A stretch of DNA of 64,000 bases from Hyphomicrobium sp. CS1BSMeth3 (lineage in GTDB: Bacteria; Pseudomonadota; Alphaproteobacteria; Rhizobiales; Hyphomicrobiaceae), in assembly GCF_900117415.1 (NCBI RefSeq), contig NZ_FPEI01000006.1, positions 1,550,001-1,614,000 of the forward strand. The letters run 5' to 3'. The first letter of the stretch is position 1, and the number at the start of each line of letters is the position of its first letter. The notes below the pieces were generated by a model. That model did not search any database. It was given only the letters and a program-made list of their open reading frames with translations, and was not told the DNA's origin. Both the position numbers and the translations under genes were made by a program. Positions 7,897 to 16,696 of the stretch are shown in pieces.

Positions 7897-9012
7897 ATGA
7901 GCACGGAACTCAAAGCCAGCCGCCTCGTTTGGACCAAGCTGCGCCGGATCCTCATCACGACAGCCATCGTCGGAGGCGTCGGAGGCTCGGCGATCTACGC
8001 ACTGTCGGGGAGCAGCGTGCTCCTCAATGCGGACGGCCTCGCAACCCGGCGCAATGTCGCCGTGGCCTCGCCCTGGGAGAACGCGCGGGTCAGAGCGGTC
8101 TACGTCAACCCGGGTGACTGGGTCGATGCGGGCCAGAAGATCGCCGTCGTGGAGTCGGCGGCCATGTCCCGCTCCCTCGCCGATCTCGCCGCGGAGCAGG
8201 CACGCATCAGCAGCCGTCTCGCACAACTTGAAGCGCGCAAGGGGGTCGTGAAGGCGCTGCTGCCCATGGCTGAAGCGAACGCGACGCAGACCGAGGCCTT
8301 CCTTGAAGTGCTCCAGAAGGCGAGCGCCAATGGAAACGTCACGAGCAAGCCTCTGCAGGAGATGATGACGGCGCGCGTCCAGGCTGCCGATCGCCTGCTC
8401 TCGCTCAAGGCCGAGCAAGGCTCGCTCGAGCATGAGATCAAATCCAATCAGGATGCACTGGGCCAGGTCTCGGGTGCCTTCCAGGATCTCGAGCGCAACT
8501 ATGGCGGCGGGATTCTCACCGCGCCGGCGAGCGGCTACGTCGGCAGCAGGGTTGCCGCGGTCGGCGAGGTGCTCGGCGGCGGCAAGGATGGCGTCGCCAG
8601 CATCTATACGGGCGCGAGCTACGTGCTGGCCTACATCCCTGAGGGCTATCTCTTCGATCTGGAGGAAGGACAGAGGGTCAACGTCAAAGGGCGCGGACAG
8701 GTCGTTGCCGGGCGCATCGAGAAGGTGCTCCCCGTGACCGAGGCCCTCCCGCCGGAATTCCAGATGCCGAACAAGGTACGTGGTCGCGGCCAGGCCGTCC
8801 GTGTCGCGCTGCCGGCTAGCAACCACTTCGCAGTCGACGAGAAAGTGCACCTGACGAGCTGCTATCTGAACAAGTGCGAGATGGGTCCCTCGCAGATCGT
8901 GCGCAAGGCCGTCCCCGACCTGCAGAAACTCGGCGCCAGGCTCGGCGGCTGGATCAAGGGACTGAAGGCCCTCGTGGTCAATCAGTCCGAAGCACCAAGC
9001 GCGAACGTATAA
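7897..9012 (+). CDS. HlyD-family periplasmic adaptor protein
   Basis: A 371-residue membrane-fusion-type adaptor. A single N-terminal membrane helix (about residues 17-37) is followed by a biotinyl-lipoyl-like half motif (ENARVRAVYVNPGDWVDAG), a long helical hairpin (about 85-200, rich in Ala, Leu, Glu and Gln) and the second half (GGILTAPASGYVGSRVAAVGEVL). The C-terminal beta domain holds two close cysteines (CYLNKC, about residues 322-327) that may form a disulfide. It starts at ATG 7897 with GGGAGA upstream, 25 bp after wecB. No ABC or RND partner lies beside it, so by context it probably connects the glycosyltransferase product to export across the envelope. Confidence 0.8.
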   Translation: MSTELKASRLVWTKLRRILITTAIVGGVGGSAIYALSGSSVLLNADGLATRRNVAVASPWENARVRAVYVNPGDWVDAGQKIAVVESAAMSRSLADLAAEQARISSRLAQLEARKGVVKALLPMAEANATQTEAFLEVLQKASANGNVTSKPLQEMMTARVQAADRLLSLKAEQGSLEHEIKSNQDALGQVSGAFQDLERNYGGGILTAPASGYVGSRVAAVGEVLGGGKDGVASIYTGASYVLAYIPEGYLFDLEEGQRVNVKGRGQVVAGRIEKVLPVTEALPPEFQMPNKVRGRGQAVRVALPASNHFAVDEKVHLTSCYLNKCEMGPSQIVRKAVPDLQKLGARLGGWIKGLKALVVNQSEAPSANV

Positions 9013-9041
9013 AAGGCGGGCGGGCACCGCCGAGCCGGGGG

Positions 9042-9084
9042 GTGTGCGGGCGGCTTCATTAGAAGCTGCCCGCACACGCATTTT
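9042..9084 (+). terminator. Rho-independent-type terminator after the polysaccharide locus
   Basis: A 16-bp stem (9042-9057 with 9062-9077) with one G-U position and a four-base loop (ATTA), followed by GCATTTT. It lies 30 bp after the adaptor stop and separates the polysaccharide locus from the sulfate operon. Confidence 0.8.
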
Positions 9085-9283
9085 GGGGGCCTCGATCACT
9101 GGTCGTTTTGAGCCCAAAGCCGGCACCGGCATTGCTGGTGTGGCCCCCACTCCTCATATGCATCGCAGAAACACTTCGTTTGAAATCGTCTGGTGCTCGA
9201 TAGATTGGACATGTCGCTGTCCGTGGGATGCGACCGCGGTGATTTGGGCAAGAGACTTGCGCCGCGTCATCAAACGCTAAGGT

Positions 9284-9317
9284 TTCGCGGCTTTGTCCGC
9301 GAACTCCTTTGAAGGAG
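9284..9317 (+). promoter_or_regulatory. Structured 5' leader: two adjacent hairpins upstream of the Cys leader ORF
   Basis: The first hairpin has a perfect 7-bp stem (9284-9290 with 9297-9303, loop CTTTGT). It is followed immediately by CTCCTTTGAAGGAG (9304-9317), a near-complete palindrome whose right arm is the ribosome-binding site AAGGAG of the short leader ORF, so that site can be masked. A structured RNA called the sul1 motif has been reported from alphaproteobacteria near sulfur genes; I cannot confirm from memory that this matches its consensus. Together with the leader peptide it suggests post-transcriptional control of sulfate import. Confidence 0.5.
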
Positions 9318-9324
9318 CTCTGGA

Positions 9325-9393
9325 ATGAAGCAACCCTTTTGTGTGCCCGGCGCACCGGCAGTTGCGGCTCGTAGAAGCGGCTGTTGTCGCTGA
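9325..9393 (+). CDS. Putative Cys-codon leader peptide of the sulfate transport operon
   Basis: A 22-codon ORF, ATG 9325 to TGA 9393, with a strong AAGGAG seven bases before the ATG. The peptide begins MKQPFCVPG and ends RRSGCCR, so it has three Cys in 22 residues, two of them adjacent (TGT TGT, 9382-9387) just before the stop. It lies about 170 nt upstream of the first sulfate-binding protein gene. Leader peptides with terminal runs of the regulated amino acid are the hallmark of attenuation, and cysteine-rich leaders before sulfur genes are known in actinobacteria. The role here, sensing Cys-tRNA or ribosome stalling, is inference. It is too short for statistical coding evidence. Confidence 0.5.
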   Translation: MKQPFCVPGAPAVAARRSGCCR

Positions 9394-9560
9394 CGCCGCA
9401 GCGAGGATCGCCCCGCGCGGCCTCCTGCTCGAAGTAGCAACCTGTGTTCTGACCAGCAGGCAAATCCACGAGGCGGCACCGCGTCGCCCGGCTTGATCGC
9501 GCACGCCTGCTCACGACCGACGCCGCCACCTTTTCGTATCTGAAACTTTGGAGCTCGAAG

Positions 9561-10592
9561 ATGACAACTGTACGCTTGACGCGCCGCGCGCTCGCCTCTG
9601 CGGGCGTGGCTGCCGGTATCGCCCTTGCGGCCACCGCCGGCGTAGCCTGGGCGCAGTCCGTGACATTGCTCAATGTGTCGTATGATCCGACGCGCGAGCT
9701 CTATCAGGACTTCAATGCCGCCTTCATCAAGCATTGGAAGGCGAAGACCGGCAAGGACGTCGCGATCAAGCAATCGCATGGCGGATCGGGCAAGCAGGGC
9801 CGCTCGGTGATCGACGGCCTCCCGGCCGACGTCGTGACCCTGGCGCTCGCCTACGACATCGACGCCATCCACGAAAGGGCAAAGCTCATTCCCGCCGATT
9901 GGCAGAAGCGCCTGCCGAACAACTCCTCACCGTATACCTCGACCATCGTGTTCCTTGTGCGCAAGGGCAACCCCAAGGGCATCAAGGACTGGGGCGACCT
10001 CGTGAAGGACGGCGTGCAGGTGGTGACGCCCAATCCCAAAACATCGGGCGGTGCGCGCTGGAACTATCTCGCGGCCTGGGCCTACGCGCTGAGGCAGCCC
10101 GGCGGCACGGAGGCGTCGGCCAAGGAGTTCGTGACCAAGCTCTTCAAGAACGTGCCCGTCCTCGATCCGGCGGCACGCGGCGCACTCACGACCTTTACCG
10201 AGCGCGGGATCGGAGACGTGTTCCTCTCCTGGGAGAACGAGGCCCATCTCGCCACCAAGGAGCTCGGGCCCGACAAGTACGACATCATCGTTCCGGTAAG
10301 CTCCATCCTGGCAGAGCCGCCGGTGACCATCGTCGACACGAACGTCGACAAGCAAGGGACCCGCGAAGTCGCCCAGGCCTATCTCGAGTATCTCTACTCG
10401 CCCGAAGGGCAGGACATCGCCGGAAAGCACTACTACCGTCCGCGTGATCCCAAGGCGGCCGAGAAGTACAAGGCTCAGCTCTCGCCGGTCCAGCTCTTCA
10501 CCATCGATGAGGTATTCGGCGGCTGGCAGAAGGCGCAGAAGACGCACTTCAGCGATGGTGGGACCTTCGACCAGATCTACACCAAGCGCTGA
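9561..10592 (+). CDS. Sulfate ABC transporter substrate-binding protein (first copy)
   Basis: A 343-residue periplasmic protein that binds sulfate (or thiosulfate) and delivers it to CysTWA. A signal peptide covers about residues 1-31, with a twin-Arg-like RRAL and a cleavage site after VAWA. The sulfate-binding-protein signatures are clear: [13 protein letters not shown] at the mature start, [16 protein letters not shown] (about 71-86) and [16 protein letters not shown] (about 156-171). GGAG precedes ATG 9561 at good spacing. It is the first full-length gene of the operon, with a 167-nt spacer after the putative Cys leader. The second copy, at 11327, is clearly homologous but diverged. Confidence 0.93.
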   Translation: MTTVRLTRRALASAGVAAGIALAATAGVAWAQSVTLLNVSYDPTRELYQDFNAAFIKHWKAKTGKDVAIKQSHGGSGKQGRSVIDGLPADVVTLALAYDIDAIHERAKLIPADWQKRLPNNSSPYTSTIVFLVRKGNPKGIKDWGDLVKDGVQVVTPNPKTSGGARWNYLAAWAYALRQPGGTEASAKEFVTKLFKNVPVLDPAARGALTTFTERGIGDVFLSWENEAHLATKELGPDKYDIIVPVSSILAEPPVTIVDTNVDKQGTREVAQAYLEYLYSPEGQDIAGKHYYRPRDPKAAEKYKAQLSPVQLFTIDEVFGGWQKAQKTHFSDGGTFDQIYTKR

Positions 10593-10618
10593 GCAAAGGT
10601 CCGGCAAGGAGCACGCCT

Positions 10619-11185
10619 ATGGCGACGCCGTTGATCATTCCCGGTCTTCACGGAAGCTGCGCGCAGCACTGGCAGACTTGGCTCGAGCATCGCCTGCCGA
10701 CGGCCCGCCGCGTGCTTCAAGCCAACTGGGACAAGGCGGACCTCGGCCTGTGGACCGAGGTCCTCGAGAGGACGATCCTGCTGCAGTCCGGTCGCGTACT
10801 CCTGATCGCACACAGCTTTGGATGCCTCGTATCGGCGGCGGCTGCGGGCCGGCTGGCGCCGCGGATCGCCGGAGCGCTCCTCGTCGCACCGTGCGATACG
10901 CAGAACTTCGGCCTCGATGAACGCCGGATCGATGCCGCGCTGCCGTTTCCAAGCACGCTCGTCGCCAGCCGGAATGATCCCTGGATGAGCTTCTCGCGCG
11001 CCGAGATGTGGGCCGAACGATGGGGCAGCCGGATGGTGGACGCCGGTCATAGAGGCCACATCAATGTGGCATCAGGCCATGGTCCATGGCCCGAAGCTTT
11101 GCCTCTGATCGCGGAGCTTTCGGGCAATCCGGACGTTCTCGTGCTGAAGCGCCCTGATCGGCCGCCCTTGGATTGCGCCGTGTAA
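10619..11185 (+). CDS. RBBP9/YdeN-family serine hydrolase
   Basis: A 188-residue small alpha/beta hydrolase with an intact triad: Ser66 in AHSFG, Asp120 in SRNDPWMS and His147 in RGHINV. The start MATPLIIPGLHGSCAQHWQTW is typical of the RBBP9/YdeN group (DUF1234-like). There is no signal peptide, so it is cytosolic. AAGGAG precedes ATG 10619, 26 bp after the first sbp gene, so it is translated as part of the sulfate operon. Its substrate is unknown; a sulfur ester or thioester would suit the context, but nothing in the sequence proves it. Confidence 0.85.
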   Translation: MATPLIIPGLHGSCAQHWQTWLEHRLPTARRVLQANWDKADLGLWTEVLERTILLQSGRVLLIAHSFGCLVSAAAAGRLAPRIAGALLVAPCDTQNFGLDERRIDAALPFPSTLVASRNDPWMSFSRAEMWAERWGSRMVDAGHRGHINVASGHGPWPEALPLIAELSGNPDVLVLKRPDRPPLDCAV

Positions 11186-11210
11186 TTCCCCGGCCGACCG
11201 CGCACCTGAA

Positions 11211-11233
11211 CCCCCGTCGATAGCAGACGGGGG
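11211..11233 (+). terminator. Intra-operon GC-rich hairpin without T tract
   Basis: A perfect 8-bp stem, CCCCCGTC with GACGGGGG, and a seven-base loop, 25 bp after the hydrolase stop and about 95 bp before the second sbp start. No T run follows, so it is more likely a partial terminator or a stabilising or processing structure than a full stop between the two halves of the operon. Confidence 0.4.
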
Positions 11234-11326
11234 CATATGGATCGCACTTCTTCTTCGTTGTCGGAGAAGGCGCTCCCTTTCCATGCTTCCGCCCATAAGA
11301 ACCGCACACCATCTGCGAGCCGTACC

Positions 11327-12337
11327 ATGAGCATCAAAAACACACTTTCCTGGCTGGGATTCCTCCTCTCCTTCACCTTCCTGCTGGCGGTTGCTGCCCT
11401 CGCGCAGACAGCCATTCTGAACGTCTCCTACGACGTTGCGCGCGAGCTCTATAAGGACGTCAATCCCGCATTCGTGGCCTACGCGAAGGACAAGCTCGGC
11501 GAGAACGTCGTCGTCAATCAATCCCATGGCGGGTCGAGCCGTCAGGCGCTGTCCGTGATCGGCGGCCTCGAAGCCGACGTCATCACCATGAACCAGTCGC
11601 CCGACATCGACATCCTCGTCGAGCGCGGCGGCCTCGTCGACAAGGACTGGCGCAAGAAGTATCCGCATGACGCGACGCCCTACACGACGACGACCGTCTT
11701 CCTCGTACGCAAAGGCAATCCCAAGCAGATCAAGGACTGGAGCGATCTCGTCCGCCCTGGCCTGCAAGTGATCGTGCCGAACCCCAAGACCTCCGGCAAT
11801 GGCCGCTATACCTACCTCGCCGCCTGGGGCTATGCCCTCATCAACGAGGGAAATGAGGACGCGGCGCGCACATTCGTCACCAGGCTCTTTGCCAATGTGC
11901 CCGTGCTGGATGGCGGCGGACGCGGCGCCACCACGACCTTCACGCAGCGCGACGTGGGCGATGCCCTGATCACCTTCGAGAACGAGGCGATCTCCATCCA
12001 GAAGGAGCTCGGCGCCGACAAGTTCGATGTCGTCTATCCCTCGCTCAGCATCGATGGCTCGGCACCCGTCGCCGTCGTCGACAAGAACGTCGATAAGAAG
12101 GGCACGCGCAAGATCGCCGAAGCCTATCTTCAGTTCCTGTTCTCGACGGACGGCCAGCGCATCATCGCCAGGCACAACTTCCGCCCGCGCGATCCGAGTG
12201 TCCTCGCCGAATACGCGGAACGCTTCCCGGCCATCAAGACTTTCTCCGTCGACGAGAAGCTCGGCGGCTGGGCCGAGGCGAACAAGAAGCACTTCGCCGA
12301 CGGCGCCATCTACGACCAGATCGTGGTGAAGAAGTAA
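11327..12337 (+). CDS. Sulfate ABC transporter substrate-binding protein (second copy)
   Basis: A 336-residue periplasmic sulfate/thiosulfate-binding protein. ATG 11327 is chosen because it gives a clean signal peptide ([20 protein letters not shown]..., cleavage near ALA-QT, about residue 26); the frame is open upstream to 11237 but that extension looks non-coding. Signatures: [30 protein letters not shown] and [16 protein letters not shown]. Its stop overlaps the cysT ATG by one base, so this copy is translationally tied to the permeases and is probably the main partner of CysTWA. The first copy may have a different affinity or ligand, such as thiosulfate. Confidence 0.93.
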   Translation: MSIKNTLSWLGFLLSFTFLLAVAALAQTAILNVSYDVARELYKDVNPAFVAYAKDKLGENVVVNQSHGGSSRQALSVIGGLEADVITMNQSPDIDILVERGGLVDKDWRKKYPHDATPYTTTTVFLVRKGNPKQIKDWSDLVRPGLQVIVPNPKTSGNGRYTYLAAWGYALINEGNEDAARTFVTRLFANVPVLDGGGRGATTTFTQRDVGDALITFENEAISIQKELGADKFDVVYPSLSIDGSAPVAVVDKNVDKKGTRKIAEAYLQFLFSTDGQRIIARHNFRPRDPSVLAEYAERFPAIKTFSVDEKLGGWAEANKKHFADGAIYDQIVVKK

Positions 12338-13173
12338 TGGCTGCGGCGATCACACGGCGCGTGCTGCCGGGCTTCGGCCTGTCGCTCGGCTTCACGCTCG
12401 CGTATCTCTCGCTGATCGTGCTCGTTCCGCTGGCGGCGGTGTTCGTCAAGACGGCGACGCTGTCGTTCAGCGAGTTCTGGGCGATCGTATCGACGCCGCG
12501 GGTGGTCGCAACCTACAGGCTGAGCTTCGGTGCCTCGCTTCTGGCGGCAGCCATCAATGTCGTGTTCGGCGTGCTGCTCGCCTGGTCGCTCGTGCGCTAC
12601 TCGTTTCCGGGGAAGAAGCTGATCGACGCGCTCGTCGATCTCCCCTTTGCCCTTCCGACGGCCGTCGCCGGCATCTCGCTCACCGCGCTCTATGCCAAGA
12701 ACGGCTGGCTCGGCCAGTATCTCGAACCACTGGGGATCAAGGTTGCCTTTACGCCGCTCGGCGTTCTCGTGGCGCTCGTCTTCATCGGACTTCCCTTCGT
12801 CGTGCGCACCGTGCAGCCCGTGCTCGAGGATCTCGACGTCGAGTTCGAGGAAGCAGCGGCCTCGCTCGGCGCAACGCGCTGGCAGACCGTCTACCGTGTG
12901 GTGATCCCGACCCTGCTGCCGGCCATCCTGACAGGCTTCGCCCTCGCCTTCGCCCGCGCTGTCGGCGAATACGGCTCCGTCATCTTCATTGCCGGCAACT
13001 TGCCGATGGTCTCCGAGATCACGCCGCTCATCATCATCACCAAGCTCGAGCAGTACGACTATGTCGGCGCCACGGCCGTCGCCGCGGTGATGCTCGTCGC
13101 CTCGTTCATCCTCTTGCTGCTGATCAACGCCCTGCAGGCGTGGACGCGGCGCAGCGCCCGGAGGATCACCTGA
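12337..13173 (+). CDS. cysT: Sulfate ABC transporter permease CysT (CysU)
   Basis: A 278-residue inner-membrane permease with about six hydrophobic segments, the first near residues 16-36. The EAA loop that contacts the ATPase is visible as [26 protein letters not shown] (about residues 172-197). The family start ([25 protein letters not shown]) is typical of CysT. ATG 12337 overlaps the preceding stop (TAATG) and its own stop overlaps the cysW start (TGATG), showing tight translational coupling. It forms the channel with CysW. Confidence 0.95.
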   Translation: MAAAITRRVLPGFGLSLGFTLAYLSLIVLVPLAAVFVKTATLSFSEFWAIVSTPRVVATYRLSFGASLLAAAINVVFGVLLAWSLVRYSFPGKKLIDALVDLPFALPTAVAGISLTALYAKNGWLGQYLEPLGIKVAFTPLGVLVALVFIGLPFVVRTVQPVLEDLDVEFEEAAASLGATRWQTVYRVVIPTLLPAILTGFALAFARAVGEYGSVIFIAGNLPMVSEITPLIIITKLEQYDYVGATAVAAVMLVASFILLLLINALQAWTRRSARRIT

Positions 13174-14075
13174 TGGCCGGCGTCGCACTCGCCGTTCCAG
13201 GACCGCAGCGTGCCCGCGCGCGCTACGAAACCAATCCGGCAATCCGCGAGTCGGGTGCCGTGCGGATACTGATCCTCACGATCTCGCTCCTCTTCTTCGC
13301 GACCTTCCTGCTGCTGCCGCTCATTGCCGTGTTCGTCGAAGCCCTGCGGCGCGGCTGGGCCGTCTACGTCGCAGCTCTCGTCGAGCCCGACGCGCTCTCC
13401 GCCATCCGGCTCACGCTGCTCACGGCGGCAGTTGCCGTCCCGCTCAATTTGATCTTCGGCCTCGCCGCTGCCTGGGCGATCGCGAAGTTCGAATTTCGCG
13501 GCAAGCAGTTCCTTACCACGCTCATCGACCTGCCGTTCTCGGTCTCGCCGGTCATTGCGGGTCTCATCTACGTGCTCGTCTTCGGCGCACAGGGTTGGTT
13601 CGGCCCCTGGCTTTCCGAGCACGGCATCAAGATCATCTTCGCTGTTCCAGGCATCATTCTCGCGACCATCTTCGTCACATTCCCCTTCGTCGCGCGCGAG
13701 CTGATCCCGCTCATGCAGGCCCAGGGAACGGAGGAGGAAGAGGCGGCGCTTACGCTCGGTGCGAGCGGCTGGCAGATGTTCTGGCGCGTCACGCTGCCGA
13801 ACATCAAGTGGGCGCTGCTTTACGGCGTCATTCTCTGCAATGCACGCGCCATGGGTGAGTTCGGCGCGGTGTCCGTTGTCTCCGGCCACATTCGCGGCCT
13901 GACGAACACGATGCCTCTGCATGTGGAGATTCTTTACAACGAATATCAGTTTGCCGCCGCCTTCGCAGTTGCGTCGCTGCTTGCGCTGCTCGCCCTGGTA
14001 ACGCTTGCGCTCAAAACCTACATCGAATGGCAGGTGACCCGTCAGACCTCCAGAAGAGAGGGAGAGCACCCTTGA
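13173..14075 (+). CDS. cysW: Sulfate ABC transporter permease CysW
   Basis: A 300-residue inner-membrane permease, the partner of CysT. ATG 13173 overlaps the cysT stop as TGATG. Hydrophobic segments occur near residues 28-50, 72-95 and 115-140 and onwards to about 285. The EAA loop is [30 protein letters not shown]. CysW-typical segments [19 protein letters not shown] and [16 protein letters not shown] ([14 protein letters not shown]) are present. The last codons overlap the cysA start (TTGA). Confidence 0.95.
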   Translation: MAGVALAVPGPQRARARYETNPAIRESGAVRILILTISLLFFATFLLLPLIAVFVEALRRGWAVYVAALVEPDALSAIRLTLLTAAVAVPLNLIFGLAAAWAIAKFEFRGKQFLTTLIDLPFSVSPVIAGLIYVLVFGAQGWFGPWLSEHGIKIIFAVPGIILATIFVTFPFVARELIPLMQAQGTEEEEAALTLGASGWQMFWRVTLPNIKWALLYGVILCNARAMGEFGAVSVVSGHIRGLTNTMPLHVEILYNEYQFAAAFAVASLLALLALVTLALKTYIEWQVTRQTSRREGEHP

Positions 14076-15160
14076 GCATCGCTGTCCGTAACATTCGCAA
14101 GAAGTTCGGGACCTTCACGGCCCTGGACGACGTTTCCCTGGATTTTCCGACCGGCGAGCTGATCGCGCTTCTCGGTCCTTCGGGCTGTGGCAAGACCACG
14201 TTGCTGCGCATCATCGCGGGCCTCGAGTGGCCTGATGCGGGCCGGGTTCTTCTCGACGGCCAGGACGCTTCTCACCGGCATGTCCGCGAGCGGCAGGTTG
14301 GCTTCGTCTTCCAGCACTATGCGCTGTTCAGGCACCTCACCGTCTTCGAGAACGTCGCGTTCGGCCTCCGCGTCAAGCGCCGCGCCGAGCGCCCCTCGGA
14401 AGCGGCCATCCGCAAGCGCGTGCACGAGCTCCTGGACCTCGTCCAGCTCGGCTGGCTCGCCGACCGCTATCCCGCTCAGCTCTCCGGCGGCCAGCGCCAG
14501 CGCATTGCCCTGGCGCGCGCGCTCGCCGTCGAGCCGAAGGTGCTCCTCCTCGACGAGCCGTTCGGCGCGCTTGATGCCAAAGTCCGCAAGGAGCTGCGGC
14601 GCTGGCTGCGCCGACTTCATGAGGAACTGCACATCACGTCGATCTTCGTTACGCACGACCAGGATGAGGCGCTCGAAGTTGCCGATCGCATCGTGCTGAT
14701 GAACAAGGGACGCGTCGAGCAGGAAGGGGCGACCAACGAGGTTTATGAGCGGCCGGCGACGGCCTTCGCCTACAGTTTCCTCGGTGCGGTCAACCAGCTT
14801 CCGGGCTCCGTGCAAGGACAGGGCATCAAGGTCGGCGACGACCTCATCCCGGCGAATACGAACAGCCTCGCCCTCGGCGATGCGGCGATCGCCTTCGCGC
14901 GCCCCTACGAGCTGAAGATATCGACGGACAGCACGAGCACGACCGGGCTTGCCGCGCGCGTGAACCGGGTCCTGCTGAACGGCGCAATCGCGCGCATCGA
15001 GCTAGTCGGCGAGACGGTACTGAACGGCTCCGGCCGCCCGCCGGAGCTGGAGGTCGAGCTCACGCGGGAGGAGCTGGCCCAGCTCGAGCTTTCCGTCGGC
15101 CAGCGCGTCCGGCTCGTGTCACAGAGCCTCAGAGCCTTCCCCTACGCCGCGGGGCAGTGA
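14072..15160 (+). CDS. cysA: Sulfate/thiosulfate import ATP-binding protein CysA
   Basis: A 362-residue ABC ATPase that powers sulfate import. Walker [10 protein letters not shown] is at 35-43, the Q-loop at Gln81, the signature LSGGQ at 137-141, Walker B LLLDEP at 158-163 and the switch His at 195. A TOBE-like C-terminal domain follows from about residue 240. TTG 14072 is chosen as start: it overlaps the cysW stop as TTGA, has GGGAGAG upstream and gives the typical start [15 protein letters not shown]. An in-frame extension to 14027 would overlap cysW by nearly 50 bases. It is the last gene of the operon. Confidence 0.95.
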   Translation: MSIAVRNIRKKFGTFTALDDVSLDFPTGELIALLGPSGCGKTTLLRIIAGLEWPDAGRVLLDGQDASHRHVRERQVGFVFQHYALFRHLTVFENVAFGLRVKRRAERPSEAAIRKRVHELLDLVQLGWLADRYPAQLSGGQRQRIALARALAVEPKVLLLDEPFGALDAKVRKELRRWLRRLHEELHITSIFVTHDQDEALEVADRIVLMNKGRVEQEGATNEVYERPATAFAYSFLGAVNQLPGSVQGQGIKVGDDLIPANTNSLALGDAAIAFARPYELKISTDSTSTTGLAARVNRVLLNGAIARIELVGETVLNGSGRPPELEVELTREELAQLELSVGQRVRLVSQSLRAFPYAAGQ

Positions 15161-15241
15161 AGCTGGCACGCCGGCACGATTAAAATTTTAAGCTTCCTTC
15201 GCCCCTCTCAGCCCGGCCTGGGACGCTTCTTCCATATGCAT

Positions 15242-15259
15242 TGGGCCTGATCGGGCCCA
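15242..15259 (+). terminator. Short GC hairpin downstream of cysA
   Basis: TGGGCC and GGCCCA form a 6-bp stem with a six-base loop about 80 bp after the cysA stop. No T run follows. It may contribute to ending the sulfate transcript, but the evidence is weak. An AT-rich palindrome (TTAAAATTTTAA) lies just upstream near 15179-15190. Confidence 0.25.
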
Positions 15260-15409
15260 GTCGGAGCTGCCCGCCCGGGGAGCCCGCGCGGCCTTGCGCG
15301 CTCACGCCGCGGGCCAGCATGGCTGTTTCAAGAGCAAGAGGGTGCTGCGTTTATTGATCGTCCCGCGTAAATTGGACAGCAGCGCCCTGGTGTGCTCGAG
15401 GAAGCCACG

Positions 15410-16666
15410 ATGGAGCAAATACTTCTCGACCCGAGAAAGCAGCCCGCAACGGAGCCGCCTCCTGCTCCTGTGAAGCGCGCTGCCTGGCCCCGCTATTTGA
15501 TCGGCCTACTCGTCGTGCTGCTCGCCATTGGCGCCTGGCGCTACTGGACGCTTTCTCCCCAGCAGCAGAGCCGGCCATCCAGCGCGGCAGGTCCTGCAAT
15601 CACCGTTCGAACGGGCCTCGTGACCCGGGGCGACATGCCGGTCTACCTCAATGCCCTCGGCACCGTGACCTCACTCGCCACGACGACCGTCAAGACCCAG
15701 ATCAGCGGCAAGATCACCGAGATTGCCTTCAAGGAAGGCCAGATGGTCAAGGCGGGCGATTTCCTGATCCAGATCGATCCCAGTCCCTATCAGACCGCCC
15801 TCAATCAGGCCCAAGGCCAGCTCGCCCGCGATCAGGCCCAGCTCGAAGCGTCGCGGGTCGATCTCACGCGCTATGAAGGGCTCATGAAGCAGGACTCGAT
15901 CGCACGCCAGCAGGTCGACACGCAGCGCGCGCTCGTCAAACAGAACGAAGGGACGGTGCGCGCCGACGAAGCCGCCGTGGCAATGGCGAAGATCAATCTC
16001 GACTACGCCCGCATTGTCTCGCCGATCACCGGTCGCGTCGGCTTGCGGCTTGTCGATATCGGGAACTACGTCCAGCCGAGCGACCAGGGGGGCTTGGTCG
16101 TCGTGACACAGACGGAACCGATTTCGGTCATCTTCTCCCTTCCGCAGGACACGATCCCCCAGTTCCTGCCCAAGCTTCGCAGCGGCGAGAAGCTGACCGT
16201 CGAAGTCTACAGCCGTGATGGCAGCAAAAAGCTCGCGACCGGCGCACTCGATACCGTGGACAATCAGATCGACACCACGACGGGCACGGTGAAGCTTCGC
16301 GCCATGTTCGCAAACGAGGACGAGCAGCTCTTTCCCAATCAGTTCGTCAACGTGAAGCTTATCGTCGACACGCTGCGCGACACGACCATCGTGCCTTCGG
16401 CTGCCGTGCTGCTCGGCGCGCCCGGCACGTATGCCTATGTGGTGAAGAGCGACAACACCGTGACCGTGCGGCCCATCAAGGTGGGCCCCGGCAATGATTC
16501 CCATACCGCCATCTTGTCCGGTTTGGAGCCCGGCGAGCAGGTCGTGATCGACGGTACCGACCGGCTCCGAGAGGGCACGGCGGTCAGGATCGCCGGCGAG
16601 GCGAGCGGCGCGAAAGCGAGCGAGAGCGGCGGCAATCAGCCACCGCGTAGCAAGCAGGCAAAGTAG
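15410..16666 (+). CDS. RND efflux periplasmic adaptor, MdtA-like
   Basis: A 418-residue membrane fusion protein of a tripartite RND pump. The cytosolic N-terminus is followed by a membrane helix (about residues 29-49), the first lipoyl half (KTQISGKITEIAFKEGQMVKAGD), a helical hairpin (ALNQAQGQLARDQAQLEASRVDL...) and the second half (YARIVSPITGRVGLRLVDIGNYV). The MdtA-type text VVVTQTEPISVIFSLPQDTI is diagnostic of the MdtA/MuxA group. It starts at ATG 15410 with GAGGAA seven bases upstream. The C-terminus is Lys/Ser-rich and variable. It is 30 bp before the first RND transporter gene. Confidence 0.92.
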   Translation: MEQILLDPRKQPATEPPPAPVKRAAWPRYLIGLLVVLLAIGAWRYWTLSPQQQSRPSSAAGPAITVRTGLVTRGDMPVYLNALGTVTSLATTTVKTQISGKITEIAFKEGQMVKAGDFLIQIDPSPYQTALNQAQGQLARDQAQLEASRVDLTRYEGLMKQDSIARQQVDTQRALVKQNEGTVRADEAAVAMAKINLDYARIVSPITGRVGLRLVDIGNYVQPSDQGGLVVVTQTEPISVIFSLPQDTIPQFLPKLRSGEKLTVEVYSRDGSKKLATGALDTVDNQIDTTTGTVKLRAMFANEDEQLFPNQFVNVKLIVDTLRDTTIVPSAAVLLGAPGTYAYVVKSDNTVTVRPIKVGPGNDSHTAILSGLEPGEQVVIDGTDRLREGTAVRIAGEASGAKASESGGNQPPRSKQAK

Positions 16667-16696
16667 ACGCGAGGGCGGGAGGCAAATGCGCACCCA

